A DNA stretch of 64,000 nucleotides from Chrysogorgia sp. JL179-B06 (GCA_035772405.1 JAYKKM010000260.1:558001-622000); one strand, 5' to 3'; positions 43,839 to 56,789 are shown, counted from the first letter of the stretch. A program made the numbers and translations. Notes: a model not told the origin generated them from the sequence alone.

Positions 43839-46661
43839 CTGGTCCTTGCATCACCAGTTCTGGTTTTTCAGTGCCTATAACATGCCGCCACTAGAGTTGA
43901 ATTCAATTAGCGTACTAAATCAACGTTCTTTCTTAAGGGCTTGGGTACTAGCCAGTTTTTTGTACAATAATTTAAGACACAAGAATTTTTTTTATGAACA
44001 ACTTAAGCCGCTGGCGCTGTAATTGAATCTTGCCGAGACAAGGATCAGAAATCTTATTTTCTGATCGAGCATGTCAAACGTTATAAGCAAATACATGTTG
44101 AAATCAAAACCTGCAAATATCAACAGGTGGTCGTCTGGGTAAAATTGCTTTTCAAAAAACATATATTAAACCTATGGAGCTAATGCTTGGGAGACCAGTA
44201 ATAGATGTCAAGGGCTGTATGAGCTTTATTTGTGTAGCGTTTTGAGAATATGAGTCGACTCTATATGATAACAACAAATTACTCATTACTATGTATTGGT
44301 TTTATTAGTGCTGTGACCGCATCAATGTTATTGTATTGCTTGCTCGCATTTCGCTTTGATGAAATCATCAAATGCAAAAGGGTAACTTCGTATAGAAATC
44401 CTTTATAGATGCATAACACTTTCGACAGCAGCCTTGAATCAATATTAATTCTCTATGTATCATACAGATGATACCAATTGACTGAAAGCGTTTGATAGTC
44501 AAATAAAGTACCAACATCTTACAACAAAATGGATGAAACCCGTACGAACCAAACCAGAAATGTTCGATTTATTCTTGATTAAAGGAATTTAAGCAAAAAC
44601 AAAAAACATACGATTCTTACTAATTAAATATTCTCATGCTAATTTAGAAATATGTACGCGAAAATAGTTTTATAAATGTTGCAAATCTCTAATATATGGC
44701 AAATGAAAGCCCTTGGAAAGCGTAATGTAATGGTATGAATTATATCAATACTAGTTTAATATGCGATGCGCTATAAGTGAAAAAAACTACAATTAACAGT
44801 AACAACTTTTGACAGGCGGACATGTTAATCAAGTACTCTAAATGAAATGATTTTTTAAAACAATTTTTATTAAGCCTACAGATTTCATGTTTACATTACT
44901 TGCAGAAGACGTCAAGGGCTTTCAAACAAACATAACATGAGCTACATCTGTCTATTTTGAAAAAAAGAGTCAGGTTTGTGTGAGCTATACAAGTATTATA
45001 TTGCTTTCACTGAATATCCACTGTACATTAGTTTGCATAGTGCGTTCTCAGATGGCCACATTTTCGCGTATCTTTACTTGCTGAAGCTCATGTAACTCAG
45101 AAGGGATATCAAAACTAAATTCCATGTCAGAGCTTGCAGGTATTTGTGTTTTTGTTTTTTTCTGTGCAGTACAGCAAACTGGAATGAAATGTGCCCATGC
45201 CACTTAGTCTCCCCTGATTGATATCTATATTGTCTATGACATTAGCATATATAACTCCTGTCAATGCAATCAGTGAAGTTACATGGAACAAAGATGTTTC
45301 ATTATCATTGTATTTCTCTAACACATCATTGGCAATGGCGTTGTCTATTCAAAGCACTGTGTTATAGATTACAGTGTGCCCTGCTGAGTGGAGAAGTGAA
45401 GTAGAAGATATATTATTTTCTTTCTGTGTCAGAACATATTGGTAATAGAATAGACACGAAAAGAGATTGAGTATGAGTAATGCTGAGGATGTCAAATCGG
45501 GAACAAATTTATAACGAATGTATACGCTATAAGTTTATAACTCCTGATGTTTTTTGTTATTCAGTTATTCAAAAGCTGTGGAAAACTATTAATTGTTGTA
45601 TTTCCCCAATGATGTCTAGATCTGAATGGGGTGAAAGTTTAACAACGGTATATTCAGAGTTGAACTTAACTGATGACTTGGAGCTCAAGGAAGGATATTC
45701 AATCTCACCTTGAGACATGATGGTGTTGTTGTCCTTCCATATGATGAACCAATTTGCAATGAAGAATGGGTCCAGTGGGGCCAAATACGAACAAGAAAAA
45801 GAACATGAGGAGATTCGTTATAAGGAACGATTGGTTTGAAAAGTTCCAACAAGTCAATGGTAATAGTCTAATTTTGCATTCAAATATTGTAAATGTGACT
45901 GTTAAGAAATAGAAAAATGTGCTTAACCATTACAATATGAAGTTTTGCAAGATGTTGATACACCACCTTCATGTGTTACACATTATCCTGGATTCTGGGT
46001 TAATTGCGTGGAGAAATGATCCTTGTAAAAAGAACAAGACCAAAGATCATAAAAGTATTGCCAAAGTGGCTCACAGGAAGTATGTTGTCTTTTCAATTTT
46101 GTCGAATCAACCTATAAATTTACTATACAGTATATGTTCCGTAACCTACAAGACAGTACAGTGGAAATGAGAAGCAGCTGGCAAAACTTTTAACCTAAAG
46201 AAACAGCCTACAAAATTACGCATTCTCTGAACGTTATTTCGCACCCTGAAATACAAATGTTTTACCAAATTTATATGTTATGCACCCATCAAAGTTAAAC
46301 CCCAACGATCGTCTGTACATTATAGTTAAAATTCATGAATCTTAGCATGTTGGGTTCCTATACTGTGTTCTTATCTTTCTTCCGTTGGTAGCCTTCGATT
46401 GTAAACGGTAATCGATTTCTTATGTTCTTTTCGATCTCTTAGCCTCAATTCTCTAGTTCTTGAATAGATTCTTTCTTTTCCAGCTTTTGTTGTCCGGCCT
46501 TCTCTTTTTAACTACTAAATTGACCCAACAATCGTACTGAGCGCTTCATTTGCTCAAAGTATCTTCTATATGTTTTCTTTCTCTACAGTGCTCTTTGTTT
46601 TGTTGAGTGTAAGCAGAGTTTGAGTCTGTTCGTCAGACGAGACTGACTTTTTTAAAAAAAC
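43839..46661. other. AT-rich stretch with weak ORFs only
   Basis: Small open frames at 45127-45324 (minus), 45480-45713 (plus) and 45569-45784 (minus) have protein-like composition but no motif I recognise; the last two overlap, so at most one is real. The rest shows no gene or clear repeat. Confidence 0.3.
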
Positions 46662-46855
46662 AGCTGTTGTGGTCTGGTGGTTACCACACATGTCTATGAG
46701 CTGGGAAACACAGGTTCAAATCCTGGATCGGACCTTCACTCAGGGTCTTACAAATAATTGAGGAGAAAGTGCTGCCTTTGCAATAATATCAACAAATGGT
46801 AAGACTTTTGGGTCTTCTCGGATAACGACCTGAAATCGTAGGCCCTACCCTTACA
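46662..46855 (+). mobile_element. tRNA-derived SINE
   Basis: A box tggtctggtgg (46670-46680) and a perfect B box ggttcaaatcc (46713-46723) lie at tRNA-like spacing in a sequence that can fold as a degenerate tRNA. An unrelated body (tcagggtcttacaaataatt onwards) follows, ending before an A-rich stretch at about 46855. RNA polymerase III would read it from the internal promoter. Confidence 0.75.
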
Positions 46856-46860
46856 AAAAA

Positions 46861-47090
46861 ATCCAATTGGAATTCCTATTGGAATTTCCAATTGGATCCT
46901 ATTGGAAATTGGCCCAATTTCCAATTGGAATTCCAATTGGATTCTATTGGAATTCTTATTGGAATTCTAATTGGATCCTATTGGAATTTCAATTGAATCC
47001 TATTGGAATTCTTATTGGAATTCTAATTTATCGAATTGGAATTTCAATTGGATCCTATTGGAATTCCAATTGAACCCTATTGGATGGAAT
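46861..47090. repeat. ATTGGAATTCC simple repeat, locus 1
   Basis: Many imperfect tandem units built from attggaattcctattggaat, which are themselves partly palindromic (GGAATTCC, CCAATTGG). The same family is at 51650-51795. Confidence 0.85.
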
Positions 47091-47308
47091 TTCTATTATT
47101 TGAAAAAATCATTGAAACTGAATGGAAATGCCTAAAAATTACACTTTAAACTGAGATTATGCATAGGGTTTTATAAAGAAAAACACACAACAGGTTCTGA
47201 TGTATTAAAATGAATTTTATTATATATCCACAATCCACACTGTTCTTTACCATTGTTCCACATAATCATGCAACACTAATTATTAAATGTCCAAAATTAT
47301 ATAACTAT

Positions 47309-47405
47309 TATAAATTGACAAGTTTCTATCACAAATCCTCAATTTTCAATTGGCTATTGCAGGAATTACTATTTAACAATTAGACAACGAACCCGTATTT
47401 TCTAT

Positions 47406-47436
<31 letters not shown>

Positions 47437-47667
47437 TACTATCTGCTCATAGAAAACAAGGGCGAGTTGTCTAATTGTTTTAGTATAAATTTACAAGTTA
47501 CTAAACGCAACAAATAACTTTTATTTCACATTTTTCATGAACAAAATGGGAATATTCTTTCAAAATCATGCAACTTTTACCCCAGAGGTTTCTATCAGCT
47601 GATAGTAACTCCTGCGATAGCCAATTATGAAAATTGAGGATTTGTGATAGAAACTTGTCAATTTATA
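47309..47667. repeat. Nested inverted repeats (foldback element)
   Basis: Outer arms at 47309-47360 and 47614-47667 are inverted copies (aattgacaagtttctatcac). Inside, tttctatgagcagatagt (47399-47416) pairs with 47438-47455 around a short loop, and the caattagacaac flanks extend this hairpin. A third related piece lies at 47769-47825. No coding capacity, which fits a non-autonomous foldback transposon. Confidence 0.7.
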
Positions 47668-47822
47668 CTAACTGCTGATAGAAAACTTGGGGGTAAAAGT
47701 CGCATCATTTCGAAAGGATATTCCCATTTTTTCACGAAAAATGTGAAATAAAAGTTATTTCTTGGGTTAGAAACTTGTAAATTTATACTAAAACAATTAG
47801 ACAACTCGCCCTTGTTTTCTAT

Positions 47823-47922
47823 GAGCAATGTCAACTCTGGTCTGCCTCATACAAAACACGGGCTCATTGTCTAATTCATTGTTAATTATAAAACATGCAA
47901 TGTTGTAAAAAGCAGAAGTAAA
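47823..47922 (+). repeat. 100-bp direct repeat left of minisatellite
   Basis: Begins gagcaatgtcaactctgg and recurs almost exactly at 49288-49387, bracketing the tandem array. Confidence 0.85.
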
Positions 47923-48129
47923 AATAGTTTTGAAGTACATGTAGGTCTGATGTTTACTATTTTTGGTAAAACAGGATTGTACAGTAATATAGTTTAAACA
48001 GATCTAAAACAATAAAGACTATTTTGAGAAATTGATAAAAATAGTATCAACATAGCTTAAAATAGGGGAAAAATAGCTAAAATAGGTTTGAAACCTATTT
48101 TAAATACTTTCAAAAATTGGTAAGGGATA

Positions 48130-49282
48130 CCTTCACTCTTACTGATAGACAAATAAATATCTCACAGCATAAAGATTAATAGCATAATATATGCCTTCAC
48201 TCTTACCGATAAAGACAAATAAATATCTCACAGCATAAAGATTTAGCATAATATGCAACTCTTACTGATAAAGACAAATAAATATCTCACAGCATAAAGA
48301 TTTAGCATAATATGCATTCACTCTTACTGATAAAGACAAATAAATATCTCACAGCATAAAGATTAATAGCATAATATATGCCTTCACTCTTACCGATAAA
48401 GACAAACAAATATCTCACAGCATAAAGATTAAGCATAATATGCCTTCACTCTTACCGATAAAGACAAATACATATCTCACAGCATAAAGATTTAGCATAA
48501 TATGCCTTCACTCTTACCGATAAAGACAAATAAATATCTCATAGCATAAAGAATAATAGCATAATATATGCCTTCACTCTTACTGATAACGACAAATAAA
48601 TATCTCACAGCATAAAGATTAAGCATAATATGCCTTCACTCTTACAGATAAAGACAAATAAATATCTCATAGCATAAAGATTAATAGCATAATATATGCC
48701 TTCACTCTTACCGATAAAGACAAATAAATATCTCACAGCATAAAGATTTAGCATAATATGCATTCACTCTTAATACCGATAAAGACAAATAAATATCTCA
48801 CATCATAAAGATTAATAGCATAATATTATATACCTTCACTCTTACCGATAAAGACAAATAAATATCTCACAGCATAAAGATTAAGCATAATATGCCTTCA
48901 CTCTTACCAATAAAGACAACTAAATATCTCACAACATAAAGATTTAGCATAATATGCATTCACTCTTACTGATAAAGACAAATAAATATCTCACAGCATA
49001 AAGATTAATAGCATAATATATGCCTTCACTCTTGCCGATAAAGACAAATAAATATCTCATAGCATAAAGATTTAGCATAATATGCATTCACTTTTACCGA
49101 TAAAGACAAATAAATATCTCACAGCATAAAGATTAATAGCATAATATATGCCTTCACTTTTACCGATAAAGACAAATAAATATCTCATAGCATAAAGATT
49201 TAGCATAATATGCATTCACTTTTACCGATAAAGACAAATAAATATCTAACAGCATAAAGATTAATAGCATAATATATGCCTT
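48130..49282 (+). repeat. Minisatellite, about 18 units of 60-70 bp
   Basis: The unit contains cactcttaccgataaagaca and aatatctcacagcataaaga. Two unit types, with ttaatagcataatatatg or tttagcataatatg endings, often alternate, giving a higher-order pattern of about 130 bp. The ORF reading into it from 49160 is not a gene. Confidence 0.92.
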
Positions 49283-49287
49283 AACTT

Positions 49288-49387
49288 GAGCGATGTCAAC
49301 TCTGGTCTGCCTCATACAAAACACGGGCTCATTGTCTAATTCATTGTTAATTATAAAACATGCAATGTTGTAAAAAGCAGAAGTAAA
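49288..49387 (+). repeat. 100-bp direct repeat right of minisatellite
   Basis: Copy of 47823-47922. Confidence 0.85.
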
Positions 49388-51649
49388 TTTAATATAACTG
49401 ACACCACTATTAAGCACACACCACTATTAAGCACACACCGCTATTAAGAAGTAACCTATTTAATAACATATAATTACATACTGTAATTCACTGTAAACCA
49501 GATGTGGTTTTTTGCTTTTGGCATTTTTCTACATTCTGCAGTTTAGCTTTAATGAGATTCTTCACTTTTTGTTCATCAAATGCTTTAAACGTTTTCATTA
49601 CCAATGCTGCAAACAATAAATTGGAAAAATAATGTTAGCTGGTAGGTCTAACTGGTGTTAATTCATAATTGCTATTGTTATACAATAGCAATTGAGAATC
49701 CCATGTTAGTGGATGACTATGAATATATATTGTAAAATCTTGTTACATGGGCAATTTTTTGTCCTAAATTGGAAACAATCAATTTCAAGAGACAAGTTGC
49801 ACGTACAAAGCTTGGCAACAAGTTCAGTATTACAATGGTGGAAATGTCAATGAACTGAATGGGTTTATTACTGAGAATATTTGGCATTCATACTCAATTA
49901 ATACATTTAATGGCATGGCATATTGAAAGGAAAATAGTGCATGTTTATATAAATTATATAAATTAATATAATATCAACATTAAAAGTGGAAAATAATATA
50001 CTGTAATTACAGTATATAGTATTATTAGTATAAATATAATATAATTTTTGATTATATAATATAAATTTTATAATATGAATATAATAGAAATTGTGATGGA
50101 TTTGATTTTGAGACAAGTCTTATATATATGTTGCATTTTTGCAACTGGTTTCAGTTGGTTTATCACACTCAATTTCAATTTGACTATTAATTTAATATTG
50201 ATCGATTAATGGAGTGTATATGCCAAATATTCTCAGTAAATATCCATTCACTTCATCGGCATTAGCACTATCATATAATACTAAACTTGTTTTCAAGCTC
50301 CTGTCAGGGGCCTACATAGTTTAGTAAGTATTAAATAGGGCATTGACCAGTGCACATTCCAAGGATTATAGCTTTGATTTCCAGCCAGAAGGCCTTAAAT
50401 ACAACCCATCTCAGTTCAATCTTAACACTACCATAACCAAGTACCAACCAGCAACCATTTTCTCTTAGAATTAAATAATCAGTTTAATTGCTTTGATGAA
50501 GAGCAAGATCATATAAACAGTTCTATATTGGTGCACTTTCCTTGAGGGTCTTAAGACTCATAAGACCTTTGTCAGCAAAAAGCTGTTTTGCTTACAAAGG
50601 TCTTATGAACACCTGACGAAAGTGGATCAATATAAATGTTTCATCCTGTTCTTCTTTCAAATATCAACAGCGACTCAATGACGACGAATATATCAATGGC
50701 GCTAGTATTATTAAATACAAAGTCTAAGAGAGCATTAGATTATCGCCAAAGTCATGAACAATTTATATAAAACTCACCAGTGACAGCAATGACGCGTCCC
50801 AAATACGCTTTCCAGCCTGGTTTTCCAAACAACAGTTACTCACAACACCATGCGTTTTCGCTCGCCTGCTTTTTTGTTCGCCCGTCTGGCCGTCTTTAAT
50901 ACCAAAACTCGAAACAAACCGGTCTAAACAAACCCAAACCACTAACTCGTTTTAACCGAACCAAGAGGCGGACTTGGAGCAAGTCTAGATAGGTTTCACA
51001 CGTCAAATAAAGTTTTAAAGTTGTATATAAAAGCTTCCCTTCGAACGCAGAAGATGTAAATGTCTCTTGATTGCTGAATACGAAATATTGCGCCATAACA
51101 TCACGTGTCACTCCGATCACGGCATGTTAGGGAATAAAGTACCGGTCGGCAGTTGATACCATTTTCCAATATACGAGAGGATTTCATTATTATTAACAGG
51201 TTTATTACATTATTGAACTTGATTACCTCGTTATTAAAAAAACTGGAAGTGAAATATAACCAAATTCAATAATTTTCGTGCGCGCGTATGTCGAGTAGGA
51301 CTATTTATTCGGTGTATTTGTTCCCAGATCTCTTTAGTCACGGCCACATATAACATGGCGGATTCCTGTAGTACTGTTACAAGCAGATATCAGTCATCAG
51401 TCATCAGATACAGTCATACAGATATCTAATAGACCAGTATTTATTTATTTATTTTATTTACAAGATTCGCCAGATAATAAACACATACGAACAGTCAAAT
51501 TCGAATTCTACGAACAGTCGAATTTCATGACTTTCACATGATACCTTCTTGTCCAATTAATAAATGATGCAAGAAAACATGGACTTTTGACACATGGTAT
51601 ATAATAAAAATGTTTGTTTCATAGAAGGTGGCTTCTATTAAGGAATTTT
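49388..51649. other. AT-rich non-coding stretch
   Basis: No supported gene. A 15 bp arm hairpin, tcataagacctttgt (50558-50572) with its complement at 50594-50608 and nested agcaaaa/ttttgct arms, looks like a small foldback. A minus frame at 50896-51120 has no recognised motif. Confidence 0.4.
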
Positions 51650-51795
51650 ATGATTTCTTTAAATTGGAATTCTTGTAAAGAATAATTCCAATTTCTATGG
51701 AAATTCCTATTGGAATTCCATTTCCTATTGGAATTCCATTTGGAATGCCATTGAAATTCCAATAGGAATTCCTATTGGAATTTCATTCCAATTGG
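51650..51795. repeat. ATTGGAATTCC simple repeat, locus 2
   Basis: Same motif family as 46861-47090, with units such as ggaattcctattggaattcc. Confidence 0.85.
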
Positions 51796-52216
51796 ATGAA
51801 AAACTTCTACAGCCTGTTGTGGTATTCCGTTCACCTAAGAGTGATAAATCTAATAAACTAAACTAGGTTAGCCAGCTAGTTAGATACAATCTGGTGCAAA
51901 ACGACTGGTCAAATTGTTATAACCCATTTTAACACGTTTTCAGTTGGATTATAGTTCTCAGTTCAAGTCTTGCAGCTGATAATACCACATTGTTGAATCA
52001 AAGGCAGCCTGTGGATACTATGACAATCTATTTTTCTCATAAGAATTGTAAAGTTTCTGTAGCTTTGTATACTATGGGTATATCTAGAGGCCATGACAAG
52101 CATATGATAAAAATACAGATCCTTCCGTTTTATTAATTTATATTGTTTATACCGATATTGTTTAGGAGTACATTGGGTGTAATTACTGAATTTCTTTTAA
52201 GCCTCGTATCCTGCTC

Positions 52217-52361
52217 ATCACAATTACTTGTTTGGAGCTTGCTGTGAGTGGGTCAGCATTAGATGCCATCCGTCTTGGCTCACCAATCTTCTGTATCTCT
52301 CGATTACGGAGCTTATATGTGGATGGTATCTAATGTTTACTCGCTCGTAGCAAGTTGTGAT
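52217..52361. repeat. Foldback of about 145 bp
   Basis: cattagatgccatcc (52257-52271) pairs with ggatggtatctaatg (52321-52335) with one mismatch. Outer atcacaa/ttgtgat arms sit at 52217 and 52355. Probably a small MITE. Confidence 0.5.
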
Positions 52362-52609
52362 GGATATAACCATTCAGCTGTAGCCAAATTTTGAGAATCT
52401 TCTATCAAAGTTCAAGCTGGGAGATTCATCTGCATATTGGCATGGACTAACAGATTCTACCTCAAGATAGAAAGATACCAATGGAAAACGCCATGCTGAA
52501 CTCATTCATTACTGACACAAGACAACGACAGAGCTCAAATCGTATATCATATCAGCCTGACTTGAGGGGTCCATTGTGAGCTTTTACCATATACGAGTTG
52601 TGAAGGATT

Positions 52610-52990
52610 TCTGGTGAGTCTGAAGCGATTTATTGCCTCAAGAGGTCAGCCGAAGAAGATTATTTCCAACAATGCAAACATTTTACTTTAGTTTAATAGA
52701 TTTACCAAATAAAAAATTACAACATTGATACAAACAAAAAACAAAGAAACAGTAAGTAACTAATAAATATAAGTTGGCTGGGTATCTGCAACAGCAAAGG
52801 TTCCATGCAGCTTCACAATGGATCAAGAAAGCTATCCAAGATGAGGTTTCATGGTTTATTGGAAGAACACCAACTTAAGTGGCAGTTCAACCTAAATAAA
52901 GCGAGTTGATGGGGAATGGTGGGATTGGTAAAGAATGCTCTGTACAAAGTCGCAGGTATCGCAAGTGCGGTTCAAGTTCTGATGGAGCTG
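52610..52990 (+). pseudogene. BEL/Pao-like retrotransposon integrase relic
   Basis: FLVSLKRFIASRGQPKKIIS followed by NNANIF parallels the second catalytic Asp region of BEL/Pao integrases (Asp changed to Asn). After about 100 bp of inserted AT-rich DNA the match resumes: FHAASQWIKKA, then in another frame LKWQFNLNKAS, a stop, and WGMVGLVKNALYKVAG. Several stops and frame changes mark it as dead. No LTRs seen. Confidence 0.6.
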
Positions 52991-54629
52991 TGACCAAAAA
53001 GGAAACCCAGATAAGAGGCAACATAATTAACACCCAAACGAAAGGCAGCTATTGATGTGTCAAAGAACATTCAAGGGATATATTCGTTTTAAGATGAAAC
53101 TTTACTTAAAGAAAACCGAAAGAAATTTTGACTGAACTTTAAATAAGCTGAAACAATGACAGTTGTTGTGTTAGTTGGAACATTGTATGAAATTCGAGTA
53201 ATAACTGAAAACAGTTTTTTGTAATTTCGTGGGAAATTGTGTACCGATAGTGAGTGTAACTTGTTCATTGACGTTGTTTACATGAGGCTGGGAGAGAGTG
53301 AAATCTGTATTGAAAAAGAATGTGCAGTATTTTGACTTATTGTGGGAATTATTGATCAAATTCACTACAGGATATAGTACACAAGCAGTCAGATTGAAAA
53401 ATTTATTAATGACAACATCGCAGCGTGATGATAATTGGATGGACTTGTTGTTGGAGCCGAAGAGGTTATAGGCGTTGCCATACTGTTGCATGTGGGTCTT
53501 GGCATCAGTGCACAATACTAGCCTTGCGATATACAGTCACATAAATAGTCCACTGGTCACATGCTCAGCTGCAGCCTGCACACATACAGATAGAAAGTTA
53601 TTTTATTTCTTGTATAAACATATTTATACTTTAAGCCAGCCACATGGTTTGTACGGTGCATCACAGCTAACATATTTACGTCGTGACAACGGAAATTTGT
53701 AGACATTACAAAAACGTAATATCATAACATTCGATGTGACAACGTTAACTTATTGCACGTTAATATATAGCGACGTTATTATATCGACGTTCCTGTAACA
53801 TTGTTAAATTGCTTGAAATCGCATTTTTCCAGACCACTTTACATACCGAGGAATAGAAAATTCACAGTTAGCACATAGTAACGTCCACAATGTTGCAATA
53901 TCTATCAATAACATAAGTTTGTTTGCAGCAAGCAACGTTGTCAGAACGTTTCGATTTATGTGATATTTTGACATACTACAAATTCCCTATAATTTTATAT
54001 ATAAATATCTGCACAATTATGCACAGGTTTCTTTAACAAATACTCTATTAATTGTTCATCGACCACGTTGCGTTATATTCTATAGAGTCGTCGATATGCA
54101 GCAGTTAATATATGTAATTTGAAGTCATGCAGTTGATGATTTTAAAGTACCAGGATTATCCAAATAAAATCCTTTTACACACATCTCTTGCTGAAAGCTG
54201 AATACTTGTGTGGCATTTCGTATCCAAGACATGATTAGCTAAACAGCTGACACCCAAGGCCCACTGAAAGTTGTGGAGAATATCTTGTTAATCCACATTA
54301 ACAGTCACATCTGGTAAAGATGTGAACACGATGTTCCATGATAATAGGTACTGGATCTACTGATGTGGATCATGCCTAGCTAGCCAGTAGTGCTGGATGA
54401 AAATTAGTCACTTCTGATTGGTTGAACCATAAGCGTACCTCTGTTAAGACAGTAGTCCTTTTCAGCACTTGAGTAAGTCTCAGACCAGAGTGACTCCCAG
54501 ATCCTAATCTGGTGATGAAGGGCTTTCACTCGAAATGCTAGACCTCCAAGAAACGAATTCTGCACAGGCAAAACACATGCATATGTCGTTATTGACTTTT
54601 TAGGTAATTCAGAGATACTTCTTATACCA
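52991..54629. other. Non-coding stretch
   Basis: No recognised gene. Frames at 53171-53515 (minus) and 53475-53702 (plus) overlap on opposite strands and have no motifs. Confidence 0.35.
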
Positions 54630-54884
54630 TTAAAGTTTAAATCTTTGTTGTTGGATCTTCAAGTAATATCGGTTGTTTGGAGGAATGGACGATGTAGGTG
54701 GAATTTCTTCATACGCCTTCCCTGTATTTTTGTTTTGAATACACGCTATCCAAGCGAGATCATTCATTGCCATTGGTGCATTGGTAAGGCTCATTCCTGG
54801 CACAACAATTTGTTGTTCTACTTGTACATCTGATTCAAATTCTCCAATTAAGTACATACTGGTGTTCTGGTTTTTACTGGTCAT
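54630..54884 (-). CDS. Unrecognised protein-like ORF
   Basis: 84 codons from an ATG, composition typical of protein (EFESDVQVEQQIVVPGMSLT, then NAPMAMNDLAWIACIQ). May be an exon or TE piece. I do not recognise it. Confidence 0.25.
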   Translation of the reverse strand: MTSKNQNTSMYLIGEFESDVQVEQQIVVPGMSLTNAPMAMNDLAWIACIQNKNTGKAYEEIPPTSSIPPNNRYYLKIQQQRFKL

Positions 54885-54927
54885 TGTCTATTTGTGTTCA
54901 TCGGTTTTCAGCGATTGATCGATTCAC

Positions 54928-55434
54928 ATGGGTGTAGCTAAAAGCGGATTTCCATTCAGTTTTTTGTGTATGAGAGACTTTTTGCAATCGAATTTTGCAA
55001 TCGATTTTTTATGCAAATTAAAAAGCGTGCAAAACATAATTCTCAAAACAAAATATGGAAAAAGAAGCATGCTGCTTCGCCAGCAAAAAGACTGCATTGT
55101 TTTGCATTACTTTTGTACAGGTGATGCCAAGATCACACTAGCTACAATCTATCGTCCGAGTCCCACTGTTGCCAAGTCATCAAAAAAAACAAGTAAAGTT
55201 ACTTGGGATGTACTTGTGGAACGAAAATACGTAGAGCCACCAAAAAGTCGTCAGAGCTATAATCAAATTCTTTTGCTATCTGCCACCAAATGTGCGCAAA
55301 AAATTCTTACAATAGCAAAAATTATTCGCAATGCTGCCCAAATTCCAGTGGAGGGTGACTTTACCAACAACCTGGTGCAATGTTTTAGTGACAGGGAAGA
55401 CTGGAGAGAAAGGAGAATATATATCTGGCTTTAA
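54928..55434 (+). CDS. Unrecognised protein-like ORF
   Basis: 168 codons. The second half (GDAKITLATIYRPSPTVAKS, later LLSATKCAQKILTIAKII) looks like coding sequence with Lys-rich linkers. No family recognised. It lies just 5' of the Harbinger transposase and could be part of that element, but I cannot support this. Confidence 0.25.
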   Translation: MGVAKSGFPFSFLCMRDFLQSNFAIDFLCKLKSVQNIILKTKYGKRSMLLRQQKDCIVLHYFCTGDAKITLATIYRPSPTVAKSSKKTSKVTWDVLVERKYVEPPKSRQSYNQILLLSATKCAQKILTIAKIIRNAAQIPVEGDFTNNLVQCFSDREDWRERRIYIWL

Positions 55435-55687
55435 TCCTCAATTCTCAGTATTTAGCCAATACTCAGGAAATCATCTATCATAATGCGTGTATTATCACGT
55501 ATCATCGTCTTCATGTATCTATTTTTGTGTTCCCACTCTCATATTGTTATAGCTTTGATATGTTAAGTAGTTTTAAGTCAGCACTAAGACTTTTCTTTTT
55601 TAAATTAATAGTTGTTTTTTTCATAGTGGTAATATATCTGGTAGGCTTTATCTTATAATGAAACTGTAATTAGTTTTATAAGTAACA

Positions 55688-55765
55688 TTAAGAATATATT
55701 GTTGTAAAGAGCATTGAGACTATTGTATAATGCTCCTAATACGTCTTTTATTATTATTATAAATG
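55688..55765 (-). repeat. Dispersed repeat with (TTA)n tail, inverted copy 1
   Basis: Contains gagcattgagactattgtat and ends in ttattattattat. An inverted copy lies at 60905-60990. It looks like the 3' end of a SINE or LINE. Confidence 0.6.
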
Positions 55766-55784
55766 GAACTTTCTCCATTGACTG

Positions 55785-56071
55785 GGAGCAATTGATGACA
55801 AGTGTGTCATCATTCAAGCTCGAAGTAGATCAGAATATTACACTACAAAAAAAACATAGTATTGTTCTGCTGGCAGTTTAATGCTAATTACGAATTTATC
55901 TTATTCGATGTTGGTGACAATGGCTGGTGGAGCGATGGAGTTTATGCAAATGGAAAAATTGGTTTTGCTATTGATAATAATCTGCTTGATTTTCCTCCTG
56001 CTGACACCATTGAATATTCTGTCACAAATGTATTGTATCCATATGTATTTGTAGCAGACGACGCATTTTCC
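55785..56071 (+). pseudogene. PIF/Harbinger transposase, 5' part
   Basis: DDE_Tnp_4-type motifs: GAIDDKCVIIQARSRSEYY (first Asp), then a frameshift near 55860-55875, NANYEFILFDVGDNG, and LYPYVFVADDAFSLK (second Asp). The gene stops at a TTAA where another element has inserted, and resumes at 59389. N-terminal part not seen. Dead through frameshift and insertion. Confidence 0.72.
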
Positions 56072-56549
56072 TTAAAGTGTTTATAAAACGAAATTTTCGA
56101 CCTCGATTTTATTTGATATTCTTATAGTTCGTGCTTCGCTGATTTTATTTTTTAACGACTTTGCAAAGTAGTTTTATCGACCTTCAAAGTTGACGAGTAG
56201 ACGTCCGGTTCATCGCGCGGCCAAAACAAGCCTTGTGACGTCACTGCTTGTACTCGGCGTGTCAAGGAACATAAACAAGCATAGCAGAATTGCGGCAGTG
56301 AAAATAAAACGTTATAGATAATAAATGCTAAAGAAAGTCAGAAGTGTCTAAAGAAAATCGCAAGTCTTGCTATTAAATCAAGAGGACAAAATTCACTGAT
56401 AAATCTTCATCATTGACAACAAAATAGTAAATTAAATATGCACAAAGAAAGTGAAGCCGGTGCGTCGAGTGTACGCCATTGAACATGTTCCGTGGATAAA
56501 TCATCGGATTTTCACGTTTTCTTTTGAGCTGTTGATACCGACTGGAACT

Positions 56550-56789
56550 ACAATTAGTGACATCATTATCGGGACATTTCACTGAAAATATTCATTACTC
56601 CCCCTTGCCCCCTATTCAATGTTGGATAAAGAAAAACACATTTCTATTTCATCGTACCATTGCTGTTTGTTTCTCCACCGATTAGTACAACATTGAAAAG
56701 GGTGATGGGGTTCAAGGGGTAAAATTAAAACATTTTGGTAAAATAATCGATTCATTTGATGTGTCCCAGGTTTTTTTGTCACTGATTGT
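56550..56789. repeat. MITE copy 1 inside the TTAA element
   Basis: Starts acaattagtgac and ends gtcactgattgt; internal cttgccccctattcaatgtt and its inverted counterpart near 56688-56709. Same family as 58108-58321. Confidence 0.65.

Noticed and set aside
46867..47073. Plus and minus ORFs rich in IGIPIG/WNSYWN patterns
   Set aside because: They translate the ATTGGAATTCC simple repeat.
48130..49282. CRISPR-like array of regular repeats
   Set aside because: Whole 60-70 bp units are repeated without unique spacers, the DNA is eukaryotic and no cas genes exist; it is a minisatellite.
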